The notes: generated by a model from the letters alone, not told the origin. A stretch of DNA of 64,000 nt from an uncultured beta proteobacterium (GCA_903889565.1 CAISYC010000064.1:1-64000); one strand, 5' to 3'. Positions 53,066-62,045 are shown, counted from the stretch's first letter. Made by a program: numbers and translations.

Positions 53066-54619
53066 TCAGGCATGACCGGCGTTAAGTCCCGGCAGATTCC
53101 ATTCCTTGACCGGCATCGGTTCGAGCACCGGTTTGCCAAGCAGCGGCGAGGTCACGCAATACAGACCGGTGCCGGTCCCGGCCCACATCAGATTGCGGTC
53201 CCATTCGACGAACACTGCGCCGGTATCGCGCGGATAACTCAGATAGTCGTCGAGGTCGCCCGGCTGCGGCGGAATGAAATAGCCGCTGTTGCGCGGCTTC
53301 GCCGGATTGGTGATGTCGTAGAACTGGATACCCGCGTTGAAATACGCATAAACCGTGAAATTCGCATGCGCCTTGCCCGGCGCTTTCTGGTGCGGCGGAT
53401 TGTGCGAGCCAAAGCGGCCGCGCTTGTCGCAGAAGGTGCGATACGGCGCGTCGGCCGGCGGCACCGGTGTCGGCAACTGCGCGAGCGGCCGCGGTTTGGT
53501 GAGATCCTTGATGTCGAGTACCCACAGCGGCTGCAGCGGCTCGTTGCAATCCGGGTTGAGCACCTCGGGATTGGTGATGACGAAACCGCGGTTGAGCCGC
53601 GATACATCGATGGTATGAAACGGCAATGAACCCTTCTCCATCTGCGGATGAAACTGGCCGATCAGTTTCGGATTGCGGATATCCGACAGATCGTGAATCA
53701 GCATGCCGAAAGCGCCCCATGCGCTGTAGCCGATTTTGCCGCCATCCTCAACCTTGGTCGGCACGTACATCGGGCCGTGCAGCGTGGTCCACGATTCCTT
53801 GTCGCCGTATTCACGCCATTTCTTGTACGCCTCTTCCTCGCCTTCGCGCTGCCCCGGGATCCACCAGTTGGTGACAAACTTCGGGCTTGCCGGATTGGAA
53901 ACGTCGATGATCTGCAGACAGTTGCAGTAATAACGCACCGAACTTTCCATGCGGATGAAGCTGTTGTCGGGCGCGGTATCGAGGTAGGCGTACTGGCCGC
54001 CGTCATAGAAACTGCGGTGAGTGCCGGAGCCGGTTTGCACTTCGCGCTTGGGATCGCCCTGATCGCAGCTCCACTCGGAAATCAGCACGAGCTTGGCCGG
54101 ATCGCTGGCATCGTAAAAACGCACGCCGCGCAATCCCTTCTGGTTGATGTTCTGCTGGATCATCGACGGATCGTCGTATTTGCCGCGCGGCGCCTTCGGC
54201 GTCGAGAAGGTGCCCGCAATGCCCGCGCCCGTCATCAAAATCCATTTGCCGAGCTTGCGGTTGTAGGCGAGATTGAGCTGGTTGCCGACAAAGGCCCTCG
54301 AATTGAACATTTTCGGCCGCACCGGATCGGTGATATCGATGACGTCGCCGCGCATGAACATGAAGCGCCGCGCCCCGATTGCCATCATCTGCATCTTGGC
54401 TTCGCGCTCGCCGCCAGGGTCGAAGATCGAAATGCAATCCGAGTTCCTGCGATACATGTTGCGATCGAGATACTTGAGGCTGGTCGGCCGCGGATGCGGA
54501 TGGCGGTTGGCCCACGCCGGCACGATCAACTCCGGCGCAGCCGCGGCAAATCCGCCCGCCGCTGCGGCGACCTTGATGAATTCGCGCCGCTTCATGCCCT
54601 TGCCGTCGTGCTCAGCCAT
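53066..54619 (-). CDS. Tat-exported LVIVD-type protein (3 of 3)
   Basis: This 517-residue precursor starts at ATG 54619 with GGGGG upstream. It has a twin-arginine signal (KRREFIKVAAAAGGFAAAA), so it is exported folded, probably with a cofactor or metal. The mature part has weak LVIVD-type repeats (DVIDITDPVRPKMFNSR, LQIIDVSNPASPKFVTN, MLIHDLSDIRNPKLIG, IQFYDITNPAKPRNSG). FCDKRGRFGSH corresponds to the FC-RFG-H motif in the two other copies. The N-terminal region RRNSDCISIFDPGGE and YYCNC add cysteines. Function unknown; its position between the M24 gene and three Bug genes ties it to the catabolic set. Confidence 0.75.
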   Translation of the reverse strand: MAEHDGKGMKRREFIKVAAAAGGFAAAAPELIVPAWANRHPHPRPTSLKYLDRNMYRRNSDCISIFDPGGEREAKMQMMAIGARRFMFMRGDVIDITDPVRPKMFNSRAFVGNQLNLAYNRKLGKWILMTGAGIAGTFSTPKAPRGKYDDPSMIQQNINQKGLRGVRFYDASDPAKLVLISEWSCDQGDPKREVQTGSGTHRSFYDGGQYAYLDTAPDNSFIRMESSVRYYCNCLQIIDVSNPASPKFVTNWWIPGQREGEEEAYKKWREYGDKESWTTLHGPMYVPTKVEDGGKIGYSAWGAFGMLIHDLSDIRNPKLIGQFHPQMEKGSLPFHTIDVSRLNRGFVITNPEVLNPDCNEPLQPLWVLDIKDLTKPRPLAQLPTPVPPADAPYRTFCDKRGRFGSHNPPHQKAPGKAHANFTVYAYFNAGIQFYDITNPAKPRNSGYFIPPQPGDLDDYLSYPRDTGAVFVEWDRNLMWAGTGTGLYCVTSPLLGKPVLEPMPVKEWNLPGLNAGHA

Positions 54620-54677
54620 GATTGATTCCCCCTGTGGATGCGCCTGGTCTTTTTTTTGCAATTTTGCGTCCACGCAC

Positions 54678-55646
54678 CTAATCGGCGCGCGCGCCCGATG
54701 CCTTGACCACCTTCGCCAGTCGCTCGACTTCGCTCCTGATGAACGCATCGAATTCCGCCGGCGACATGCTGTGCGGCGTTGCGCCCTGCACCAACATGCG
54801 GTCCTTCATCTCCTGCTGGGAAAGGATGCGCGCAACCTCCGCGGAAACCTTGTCCTTGATCGCTTTCGGCATGCGCGCCGGTCCGACCAGTCCGGTCCAC
54901 AGATTGAAGTCGAAGCCGGCGATGCCGACCTCGGCCGCCCCCGGCAGATCCGGCAGCACCGGCGAACGGTTGCGCGTGGTCACCGCCAGCGCCGTCACCT
55001 TGCCACCCTTGACCAGCGGCACCGCCGCGGTGATCGGCGCGAAGAAATACTGCACGCTGCCCGAAATCGTATTCGTAATCGCTTCGGGCGTTCCCTTGAA
55101 CGGCACGTGCACGACATTGATGCCGGTGGCGAGTTTGAACTGCTCGCCGTTCATGTGCGTGCCGCTGCCGACGCCGGCGGAACCGTAGTTGAGCTGTCCC
55201 GGTTTCGATTTGGCGAGCTCGACCAGATCCCTGACCGACTTGAGGCCGAGCGCCGGCGTCGCCACCAGCACGTTGGGCACATCAGCCACCAGCGTGACGC
55301 CGGCGAAATCCTTGACCGTATCGTAGGGCAGCTTCGAATAAAGCGAAGCGTTCACGGCATGACCGATCGACACCATCATCAGCGAATAGCCGTCGGGCAC
55401 TCCGCTCAGCAACAGTTCCGACGCGATCACGCCGCCGGCGCTGGGCCGGTTATCCACCACTACCTGCTGGCCCCAGTTCTCCGACAGCTTCTGGCCGACC
55501 GTGCGGGCGAAAAAATCGGTTGCGCTGCCGGCTGAAAACGGCACCAGCATGCGGATCGGCTTGGACGGAAATTTATCTTCAGCCGACACCGGCACCGCTG
55601 CCAGCAGCAGCGCGGCAGTCGCAAAAATCGTAGATTTGCAATTCAT
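54678..55646 (-). CDS. Bug/TctC-type receptor
   Basis: This 322-residue receptor has a signal peptide (FATAALLLAAVPVSA) and motifs IRMLVPFSAGSATDFFARTVGQKLS, DNRPSAGGVIASELL, PDGYSLMM, LNYGSAGVGSGTHMNGEQF and HVPFKGTPEAITNTISG. It is most like the receptor at 41749-42711 (same SGTH and KGTPE blocks), so the two are probably duplicates within the region. It is the last of a three-Bug tandem array (54678-57637). Confidence 0.92.
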   Translation of the reverse strand: MNCKSTIFATAALLLAAVPVSAEDKFPSKPIRMLVPFSAGSATDFFARTVGQKLSENWGQQVVVDNRPSAGGVIASELLLSGVPDGYSLMMVSIGHAVNASLYSKLPYDTVKDFAGVTLVADVPNVLVATPALGLKSVRDLVELAKSKPGQLNYGSAGVGSGTHMNGEQFKLATGINVVHVPFKGTPEAITNTISGSVQYFFAPITAAVPLVKGGKVTALAVTTRNRSPVLPDLPGAAEVGIAGFDFNLWTGLVGPARMPKAIKDKVSAEVARILSQQEMKDRMLVQGATPHSMSPAEFDAFIRSEVERLAKVVKASGARAD

Positions 55647-55666
55647 GACCTGCCCTCGTGAATGGA

Positions 55667-56626
55667 TTACAGAGTCGAAATTCCTGCTTCCCTGACCAGC
55701 TTTTGAAACTTCGCGAATTCGGCCTGCATCATTTTCTGGAATTCCTCGGGGGTGGTGACCACCGCATCGGCGCCCTGACGCAGAAAGCGCTCTTTGGTAT
55801 CGCTCTGCTGGAGGATGCCTACAATATCCTTCTGCAGCTGCATGACCATCGCGCGCGGCAGTTTTGCCGGCCCCACCACGCCAAACCAGCTCTGGCTTTG
55901 AAAGCCCGGCAAACCCGATTCGGCGATGGTCGGCACACCCGGCAATGCCGGCACTTTTTGCAGCGTGCCCACCGCCAGTACGTGCAGTTTGCCGTCCTTC
56001 AGCATCGGCATCGCTGCGGGCAGGGGAAACATGTAAAGATGCACACGGCCGGCCACCATCTCGGTGAAAATATCGCCGACGTTTTTGAACGGCACATGCG
56101 CGATATTGATGCCGGCGGCGGCCTTGAATGCCTCGCCGGCGATATGCGAAGACGCACCGATGCCGAGCGAACCGAAGTTCAGTTCTCCGGGCCTGGCTTT
56201 GGCCAGTGCGATGAGGTCGGCGGTGGTCTTGACCGGCAGCGTGGGCGCGACCACCAGCACATTGGGCAGCGCGGCAACCTGGGCGACCGGGGCGATATCC
56301 TCGAGCGCGCGATACGGCGCATCTTTTTGCAAAATGGCATTGATCAAATGCGGCTGCCCGATCATGCCCACCGTATAGCCGTCCGGCGCCGCCTTGACCA
56401 ACAGCGTGCTGCCGATGACGCCGCCGGCGCCGGCGCGATTGTCAATCACGATTTGCTGCGCATACAGTTCGTTGAGCTTCTGGCCGAGCGTGCGCGCCAG
56501 AAAATCGCTCGCCGACCCCGGCGAAAACGGCACGATCATGCGAATCGGCTTATCGGGATATTTGGTCTGGGCCAGCGCAATTCCGGGCGCGACCAAACAC
56601 AATGCGGCGGTGATCAGTATCTTCAT
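55667..56626 (-). CDS. Bug/TctC-type receptor
   Basis: This roughly 319-residue receptor has a signal peptide (ITAALCLVAPGIALAQ) and motifs IRMIVPFSPGSASDFLARTLGQKLN, DNRAGAGGVIGSTLL, APDGYTVGM, LNFGSLGIGASSHIAGEAF and HVPFKNVGDIFTEMVAG. I prefer ATG 56626 (GGAA upstream, direct signal start) to ATG 56638. It is closely similar to the next upstream gene (56660-57637), indicating tandem duplication. Confidence 0.9.
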   Translation of the reverse strand: MKILITAALCLVAPGIALAQTKYPDKPIRMIVPFSPGSASDFLARTLGQKLNELYAQQIVIDNRAGAGGVIGSTLLVKAAPDGYTVGMIGQPHLINAILQKDAPYRALEDIAPVAQVAALPNVLVVAPTLPVKTTADLIALAKARPGELNFGSLGIGASSHIAGEAFKAAAGINIAHVPFKNVGDIFTEMVAGRVHLYMFPLPAAMPMLKDGKLHVLAVGTLQKVPALPGVPTIAESGLPGFQSQSWFGVVGPAKLPRAMVMQLQKDIVGILQQSDTKERFLRQGADAVVTTPEEFQKMMQAEFAKFQKLVREAGISTL

Positions 56627-56659
56627 GCGATTTTCCATCGGTTGCGGGCGGTTAAACGG

Positions 56660-57637
56660 CTATTGGGCTTTGATGCCGGCGGCCTTGACGACATCGCGGT
56701 AGCGCGCGAATTCTTCTTTCATCATTTTCTCAAACGCGGCCGGCGTCGTATACACCGGTTCGGCGCCCTGACGCTGGAAACGCTCGCGGGTATCAGGCTG
56801 CCTGAGGACGGCGACAATGTCCGCGTTCAACCGGTTGACCAGTGCCCGCGGCATGGCGGCTGGGCCGACCACGCCGAACCAGCCGTCGATGCGGAATCCG
56901 GGCAGCCCGGCCTCCGCCATGGTGGGCACCTCGGGCATTTGCTCGATCCGCTTGTCCACGGTCACCGCCAGCGCTTTCAGCCGCCCCTCTTTCAGCAGCG
57001 GCATGCCGGCCGTAATGGGAATCACGTAGTACTGGACGCGCTGCGAAACCATTTCGGTCACCGCATCGCCGAGCGAGCGAAACGGCACATGCACGGTATT
57101 GATACCCGCCGCCAGCTTGAACAATTCGCCCGCGATGTGCGACTGGCTGCCGATACCGCCGGAGGCAAAGTTAAGCTGGCCCGGTCGCTGCCGGGCCTGC
57201 GCGATCAAATCCTGCAGGGAATTGACACCGGGGCCGGCGAGCACAAAATTCGGCAGCGAGGCCAGTTCGGCGATTGGCGTGAAATCCTCGAGCGGACGAT
57301 ATTGCGGCTCCTCCGCGATCAGCGGATTGACCAGATGCGGCACGCCGACGGTTGCCAGCGTGTAACCATCCGGTGCCGCGCGCGCCACCAGCACCGAGCC
57401 GATCACGCCGCCGCCGCCCGGCCGGTTATCGACGATAATCTGCCGGCCGTATAGCTCGGATAATTTCTGGCTGACCGTGCGCGCCAGAAAATCGCTCGCA
57501 AACCCGGTCGGAAACGGAACTACCATGCGAACCGGTTTCTGCGGAAACGGGGCGACTCCATCGGCAGCGCCCGCCGCCGCCGGGAAAAACGCTGCGCACA
57601 GCAAAGCGCCCGCCATCATCTTTATGCGATTCAGCAT
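56660..57637 (-). CDS. Bug/TctC-type receptor
   Basis: This 325-residue receptor has a signal peptide (GALLCAAFFPAAAGAA) and motifs VRMVVPFPTGFASDFLARTVSQKLS, DNRPGGGGVIGSVLV, APDGYTLATVG, LNFASGGIGSQSHIAGELF and HVPFRSLGDAVTEMVSQ. It heads a tandem array of three receptors. ATG 57637 is chosen because an earlier frame extension overlaps the hydrolase gene. The array is downstream of the alpha/beta hydrolase at 57657-58727 by 19 bases and probably cotranscribed. Confidence 0.92.
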   Translation of the reverse strand: MLNRIKMMAGALLCAAFFPAAAGAADGVAPFPQKPVRMVVPFPTGFASDFLARTVSQKLSELYGRQIIVDNRPGGGGVIGSVLVARAAPDGYTLATVGVPHLVNPLIAEEPQYRPLEDFTPIAELASLPNFVLAGPGVNSLQDLIAQARQRPGQLNFASGGIGSQSHIAGELFKLAAGINTVHVPFRSLGDAVTEMVSQRVQYYVIPITAGMPLLKEGRLKALAVTVDKRIEQMPEVPTMAEAGLPGFRIDGWFGVVGPAAMPRALVNRLNADIVAVLRQPDTRERFQRQGAEPVYTTPAAFEKMMKEEFARYRDVVKAAGIKAQ

Positions 57638-57656
57638 GAGCTTTCCCCTTCGTTGA

Positions 57657-58727
57657 TCAGACGCGCGGCAGGCCGAGTTGACGCGCCATCCAGTCGGCCG
57701 ACTGCGTGCGATATTTATAAACGCGGTTATTGGCCACATGGTTGCCATCGTCGATCACCACCAGTTCGACCGGTCCTTTTGCCTCGCGCGCCAGGCGTTC
57801 CGCATCCTGCCATGGCACGATGCGATCGAGCGTTCCGGCAACCAGATACAGCGGACAGCGGATATTGCCGGCAACGCCTTTGAGCGACAGCGTCCTGCCG
57901 ATGCGCAGGGCATCGTCCACCGTGCCCGCATGCGCGCGCACCCGAAAGGTTTCGCGCGTCAGCTCCGGCAATTTCGGCCACACCTCCGCCCAGTCGTAAG
58001 GCCCCGACAGCGCAATGCAGGCCTTGACGCGCGATTCAAACGCGGCCGCGCGCGGCGCATAGTAGCCGCCAAGACTGACGCCCCACAGTCCGACTCTGGC
58101 CGCATCGAGATCGCCGCGCTGCCCGATCCAGTCGACCACCGCCTTCACCGCCGTCTCATAATCGCCGCGGATCGGAATCTCGTATTCCGACTCGCCCTGC
58201 CCCGGACCGTCAAACGTCAGCGTCGCCATGCCGCGGGCGAGAAACAGTGATTCGTAGCTGTCCATCTCCTCTTTCGCCGAGTCGAGCCCCATGCACATCA
58301 CCACCACCGGCGCGAGCGCAACGCCCGGCGGCCGGCGCAGGATCGCGGCGAAACTGTTGCCCTCGAAGGGAATGCGCAGGTACTCACCGGCCGGCCGCAG
58401 GTGAGGCAGCGCGAGTCTGCGGCATTCGACCGCCTTCATGTGCGCCGCGCGCATTTGCGCGACGTCGGTGACAAACACGAATTTCGCGAAGTGGTAACAC
58501 ACCGCGGCCGTGGTGAGATGTTGGGCCGCCGACAGATTGAAGCCGTCGGCCAGTGCGCTGCGGCCGATGCCTTCGTGCAACGCGGCGCGGGCGGACCACG
58601 CCGCGCACCATTCATCCCAGCGTTCAAGCCGCGCGGTCACCTCCTCGAAATCGGTGAGCGGCACGCCGTTTGAAACAAAGCGCGGCGCCCAATGATGGAT
58701 GGCCGATTGCACAAGTGCGTCAGGCAT
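57657..58727 (-). CDS. Alpha/beta hydrolase (FrsA/DUF1100, pseudooxynicotine-hydrolase-like)
   Basis: This 356-residue cytoplasmic protein has an N-terminal helical region (1-115) and an alpha/beta hydrolase core. IPFEGNSFAAILRRP and MGLDSAKEEM (oxyanion hole) are followed by LWGVSLGG (Ser nucleophile), AGTLDRIVPW (Asp) and DDGNHVANN (His). The architecture matches 2,6-dihydroxypseudooxynicotine hydrolase and FrsA-like C-C or ester hydrolases. It is related to the exported hydrolase at 43695-44927. It lies first in a set with three Bug receptors, suggesting a transported and then hydrolysed substrate. Confidence 0.85.
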   Translation of the reverse strand: MPDALVQSAIHHWAPRFVSNGVPLTDFEEVTARLERWDEWCAAWSARAALHEGIGRSALADGFNLSAAQHLTTAAVCYHFAKFVFVTDVAQMRAAHMKAVECRRLALPHLRPAGEYLRIPFEGNSFAAILRRPPGVALAPVVVMCMGLDSAKEEMDSYESLFLARGMATLTFDGPGQGESEYEIPIRGDYETAVKAVVDWIGQRGDLDAARVGLWGVSLGGYYAPRAAAFESRVKACIALSGPYDWAEVWPKLPELTRETFRVRAHAGTVDDALRIGRTLSLKGVAGNIRCPLYLVAGTLDRIVPWQDAERLAREAKGPVELVVIDDGNHVANNRVYKYRTQSADWMARQLGLPRV

Positions 58728-58801
58728 TGCCTCTCCCGTCGTTGTGGTTGCCGGCGCGTTCGCCGGCGCTCATTGTGTTTGCCCGGTATCCGGCACGCGG
58801 T

Positions 58802-59695
58802 TTATTCGGCCAGCGCGCGTCGCAGGTAGGACAGATCGAGATATTTCTCCGGCGCGGCTCGCGCACCGGGATAGCGTTCGGCGTCCCACACCACTTCGAT
58901 CACCTCGCGCATGCCCTGCGCGGTGATGCAGGGCAGCGGATGCTCTGCATATTCATCGAAGGCCTTTGCCGCCAGCCGTTCGTCCATATCAAGGCGCGCC
59001 GGCAACACCCCGATGGCGTCGGCCTTGTTGGACCTGTCCTTGAGCCAGTTGCACGCTTCACGCATCGCGCCGGCAAAAGCTTCCAGTGCGCCGCCGTTTT
59101 GCGCGACCCAGCGCCGGCTGGTCGCGCCGATCGGCCCCGGGTAATCCGGAAAAAAGTCACGCGTGCCGCCCAGGCTGCAAAAGCCTTTCTCCAGCAACCG
59201 CTGGTCGAACGGTGGATTGAGCAGAGTGGCCACCCCGCGTCCGGCGAGCATGGCCTCGAAGCGCTCCTGCGATCCGCCGAATTCCTGCATGCGGTAGTCG
59301 GCGTCGGCGAGCCCGTTTTGATTCAGCAATTTGCGCAACAGCAGGGCGTAACCGGTTCGCGCGCCATCGACAACGATGATTTGGCCGCGCAGATCCGCCA
59401 GCGTCCGCACTGAGGGCGCCACCATAAGCGACAGCTCAGGCGCGTGCGCGAAGGCCATGAAGGCAAACAGATCGGCACCGCTTTCGACTGCGCGCACCAC
59501 ATGATCGGACTGCTGAAAACCGATGTCATAACCGCCAGCGATCAATTGTTCGAGTTGTTTGACCGAGGAACCCGTGACCGTCATTTCGACGTCAATGCCG
59601 GCGCGCGAAAACAACCCGCGCGCGGCCGCGACATAAAGCGGCCAGGAGCTGGTACCTTCGGAAATCACCGCGAGCCGGATACGGGTTGCACTCAC
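58802..59695 (-). CDS. ABC-type substrate-binding protein (NMT1/THI5 family)
   Basis: This protein has a periplasmic binding protein type 2 fold of the NMT1/SsuA/TauA class. Blocks are IRLAVISEGTSSWPLYVAAARGLFSRAGIDVEM, TGSSVKQLEQLIAGGYDIGFQQSDHVV, ADLRGQIIVVDGARTGYALLLRKLL and FGGSQERFEAMLAGRGVATLLNPP. No signal peptide is found with the GTG 59695 start, nor with TTG 59737. A cytoplasmic ligand-binding or THI5-like role, or a missed upstream start, are possible. No ABC permease or ATPase gene is near. Product about 297 residues. Confidence 0.75.
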   Translation of the reverse strand: MSATRIRLAVISEGTSSWPLYVAAARGLFSRAGIDVEMTVTGSSVKQLEQLIAGGYDIGFQQSDHVVRAVESGADLFAFMAFAHAPELSLMVAPSVRTLADLRGQIIVVDGARTGYALLLRKLLNQNGLADADYRMQEFGGSQERFEAMLAGRGVATLLNPPFDQRLLEKGFCSLGGTRDFFPDYPGPIGATSRRWVAQNGGALEAFAGAMREACNWLKDRSNKADAIGVLPARLDMDERLAAKAFDEYAEHPLPCITAQGMREVIEVVWDAERYPGARAAPEKYLDLSYLRRALAE

Positions 59696-59737
59696 GCGTC
59701 GGCGCCATCCTGAGGGCAGGCAGTATTCCGCCAGCAA

Positions 59738-60038
59738 AACAAGGCCGTCACCTGCTGCGCCGGTCGGTGTTTAATCGGATTTCCAAAAACAATACGACTC
59801 ATCAGTTGTTAAGTGCTCAATTTCGGCGTCTGCAGGGCACGTCGCCGGCATAGCAGCGTCTTGACGACCATCGGATCGCCCGCAGTCGCAGCGCACCCGC
59901 AGCCCGTGCCCGATGCTAGAAAATGATGCCGCTACTGTCAATACGATGCCATGCTTCTGAAATATTCCTCTTGCGCATTTTTCGACATGCCGCCCGACCC
60001 AACCACACCGCGCGAATGCATCGCGCCGGCGCAATACG
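59738..60038. other. Intergenic region, no gene seen
   Basis: About 300 bases separate two minus-strand genes. A short minus-strand frame (59771-60034) has atypical Cys/Arg-rich composition and no ribosome binding site, so I do not call it. The sequence is locally less GC-rich near 59760-59820 (ATTTCCAAAAACAATACGAC) and may hold the promoter of the substrate-binding-protein gene. Confidence 0.5.
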
Positions 60039-62045
60039 CTACTTCAAGACCCGCAACAGGTTGTTGAAATCATCGGTCCAGACGCGAAATCCGGCCGGGA
60101 TTCTGATTTCAGTCGCCACACTGCGGATTTTTTCGGAATCGAGCAGCGCGCGATTCGATGTCACGATTACCTGATCGGTATTGGAGGTCCAGTAATCGGG
60201 ACCGTCCTCGGCATCGGAAGTATCGCTGACCAGCACGGCCGACAGCCCGAATTCGTTGGCGAGGCTGGCGACGATGGGCGCGATGTTGAGAAAACGGTTG
60301 GTGGCCTGAAACAGCAGCACGCCGCCGGGCTTGAGATGGCGCAGATAAATCTGCATTGCCTCGCGGGTCAACAGATGCATCGGAATCGAGTCGCCGGAAA
60401 ATGCATCCATTGCCAGCACGTCGAACTGCTGGCTGGCCTCGCGCTCGAGGCTGAGCCGGCCGTCGCCGAGCACGACCTCGATCGTCGCCGGCGTATCCTT
60501 CATGAAGGTGAATTCGCTGTGCGCGACCTCGACCACCTGCGGGTTGATCTCGTAAAAACGGAAGGTGTCGCCCTTGCGCGCATAGGCGATCACCGAACCG
60601 GCGCCGAGACCAATCACGCCGACCTTGCGCGGCGTATCCGGCAGGCTGGAGAACATCCGTCCGTAGCCGCTGTTGATGCCGAAATAGCTGCTCGGCCGCA
60701 GGCGGTACTGTGGATCCATCAACTCGCCGCCATGCATGATGCCGCCGTGAACCAGCGAACGAAACGGCGTCGGCTCCTCGGTCTGGCGCGTTTTAATCAC
60801 GCTGTAAAAATTGCGCATCATGACGCGCGAGTTGGCAATCTGATTTTTGATCGCCTCGCCGGCGCCGTAAGCGGTGGCAACGAACACCGCCACTGCGGCC
60901 AGCATCGCCCACCACGCCATGCGCCAGGTGCGCCCGAACAGCAGCAAGGCGCAGGCGCCGAGTCCGATGCCGAGTTCGAAATAACCGTTGAGCAGGTACG
61001 GCGCGCCGAAGCCGACCAGCAGCCCCCCCACCGCGCCGCCGAGCGAAATCATCAGGTAGTAGCGCGTCAGGTGCCGCGGCGCCGGCTTCAACTGCGAAAG
61101 TTCGCCGTGACAGAACATGCAACAAACGAACAAGCCGAAGAGATACATCGGAATCACCAGCTTCAGCTTGAGCGAATCCGAATACCACGCCATCAGCGGC
61201 AGCATGATCGCAACCAGAACCAGAAACACTTCGCGGCGGTACCAGCGCGAATGATCGAAACAAAGAATGAACGTCGCCAGATACAACGACAACGGCAGTA
61301 TCCACAGGAAAGGCAGCGAGGCGACGTTTTGCGTGATATGCGTGGTCACCGCCAGCAACAGAAAGGTCGCCATCGCCGCCAGCGTCAACCAGATCAACTG
61401 ACGGGCCAGCGCCGGGGGCGCTTCGACCGCGGCCTCGGCGTCGGCCGGCGCCAGGTCGTTGTCTGCACTGCGCGCACTGGAGATCGCGGCATAAGCGCAA
61501 AGGCAGACGAACAGTGCATAACCGGCCGACCATGCCCATGACTGAATGACGGTCGTCACCCAGGGCTCGATCAGAACCGGGTAGGCCAGCAAGGCAAGCA
61601 GTGAAGCCAGATTCGACAGCGCGAACAGTCGATACGGAATCGCGTGATGAAAGCGCCGCGCAAACCACGACTGCAGCAGCGGGCTGGTGGTGGACAAAAT
61701 AAAATACGGCAGCCCGATCGTAAACGTCAGCAGCCCCAGAATGCGCCAACTCGGATTTTCTTCGCCTCCCGGTTTCCACGACACATCGGGCGTGATCGGC
61801 AGTACCAGCAGGCTGATGACCAACAACGCAACATGCAATGCGACTTGCCGTCTCGGCGTCAAATGCCTGGTGGTGAAATCGGCGTAGGCATAGCCGGCCA
61901 GCAAAGCGAGCTGAAAGAACACCATGCAGGTCGCCCACACCGCGGCGGAGCCGCCGAACCACGGCAGGATCTGCTTGGCGATAATGGGTTGAACCAGAAA
62001 CAGCAGAAAGGCGCCAAGAAATATGGCCGAGGCGTACAGAATCAT
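60039..62045 (-). CDS. Membrane-fused spermidine-synthase-like protein
   Basis: This 668-residue protein has about 12 membrane segments (1-400) followed by a soluble AdoMet-binding domain. The latter shows VGVIGLGAGSVIAYARKGDTFRFYEINP, LGDGRLSLE and DVLAMDAFSGDSIPMHLLTREAM, as in polyamine synthases. It is the widespread 'fused MFS/spermidine synthase' class. The soluble part may transfer aminopropyl groups or be a methyltransferase-like domain; the transported or modified molecule is unknown. ATG 62045 is the likely start. Confidence 0.85.
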   Translation of the reverse strand: MILYASAIFLGAFLLFLVQPIIAKQILPWFGGSAAVWATCMVFFQLALLAGYAYADFTTRHLTPRRQVALHVALLVISLLVLPITPDVSWKPGGEENPSWRILGLLTFTIGLPYFILSTTSPLLQSWFARRFHHAIPYRLFALSNLASLLALLAYPVLIEPWVTTVIQSWAWSAGYALFVCLCAYAAISSARSADNDLAPADAEAAVEAPPALARQLIWLTLAAMATFLLLAVTTHITQNVASLPFLWILPLSLYLATFILCFDHSRWYRREVFLVLVAIMLPLMAWYSDSLKLKLVIPMYLFGLFVCCMFCHGELSQLKPAPRHLTRYYLMISLGGAVGGLLVGFGAPYLLNGYFELGIGLGACALLLFGRTWRMAWWAMLAAVAVFVATAYGAGEAIKNQIANSRVMMRNFYSVIKTRQTEEPTPFRSLVHGGIMHGGELMDPQYRLRPSSYFGINSGYGRMFSSLPDTPRKVGVIGLGAGSVIAYARKGDTFRFYEINPQVVEVAHSEFTFMKDTPATIEVVLGDGRLSLEREASQQFDVLAMDAFSGDSIPMHLLTREAMQIYLRHLKPGGVLLFQATNRFLNIAPIVASLANEFGLSAVLVSDTSDAEDGPDYWTSNTDQVIVTSNRALLDSEKIRSVATEIRIPAGFRVWTDDFNNLLRVLK

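Noticed and set aside
59771-60034. Minus-strand 87-codon frame in the intergenic region
   Set aside because: No ribosome binding site, odd Cys/Arg composition and no recognisable motif.
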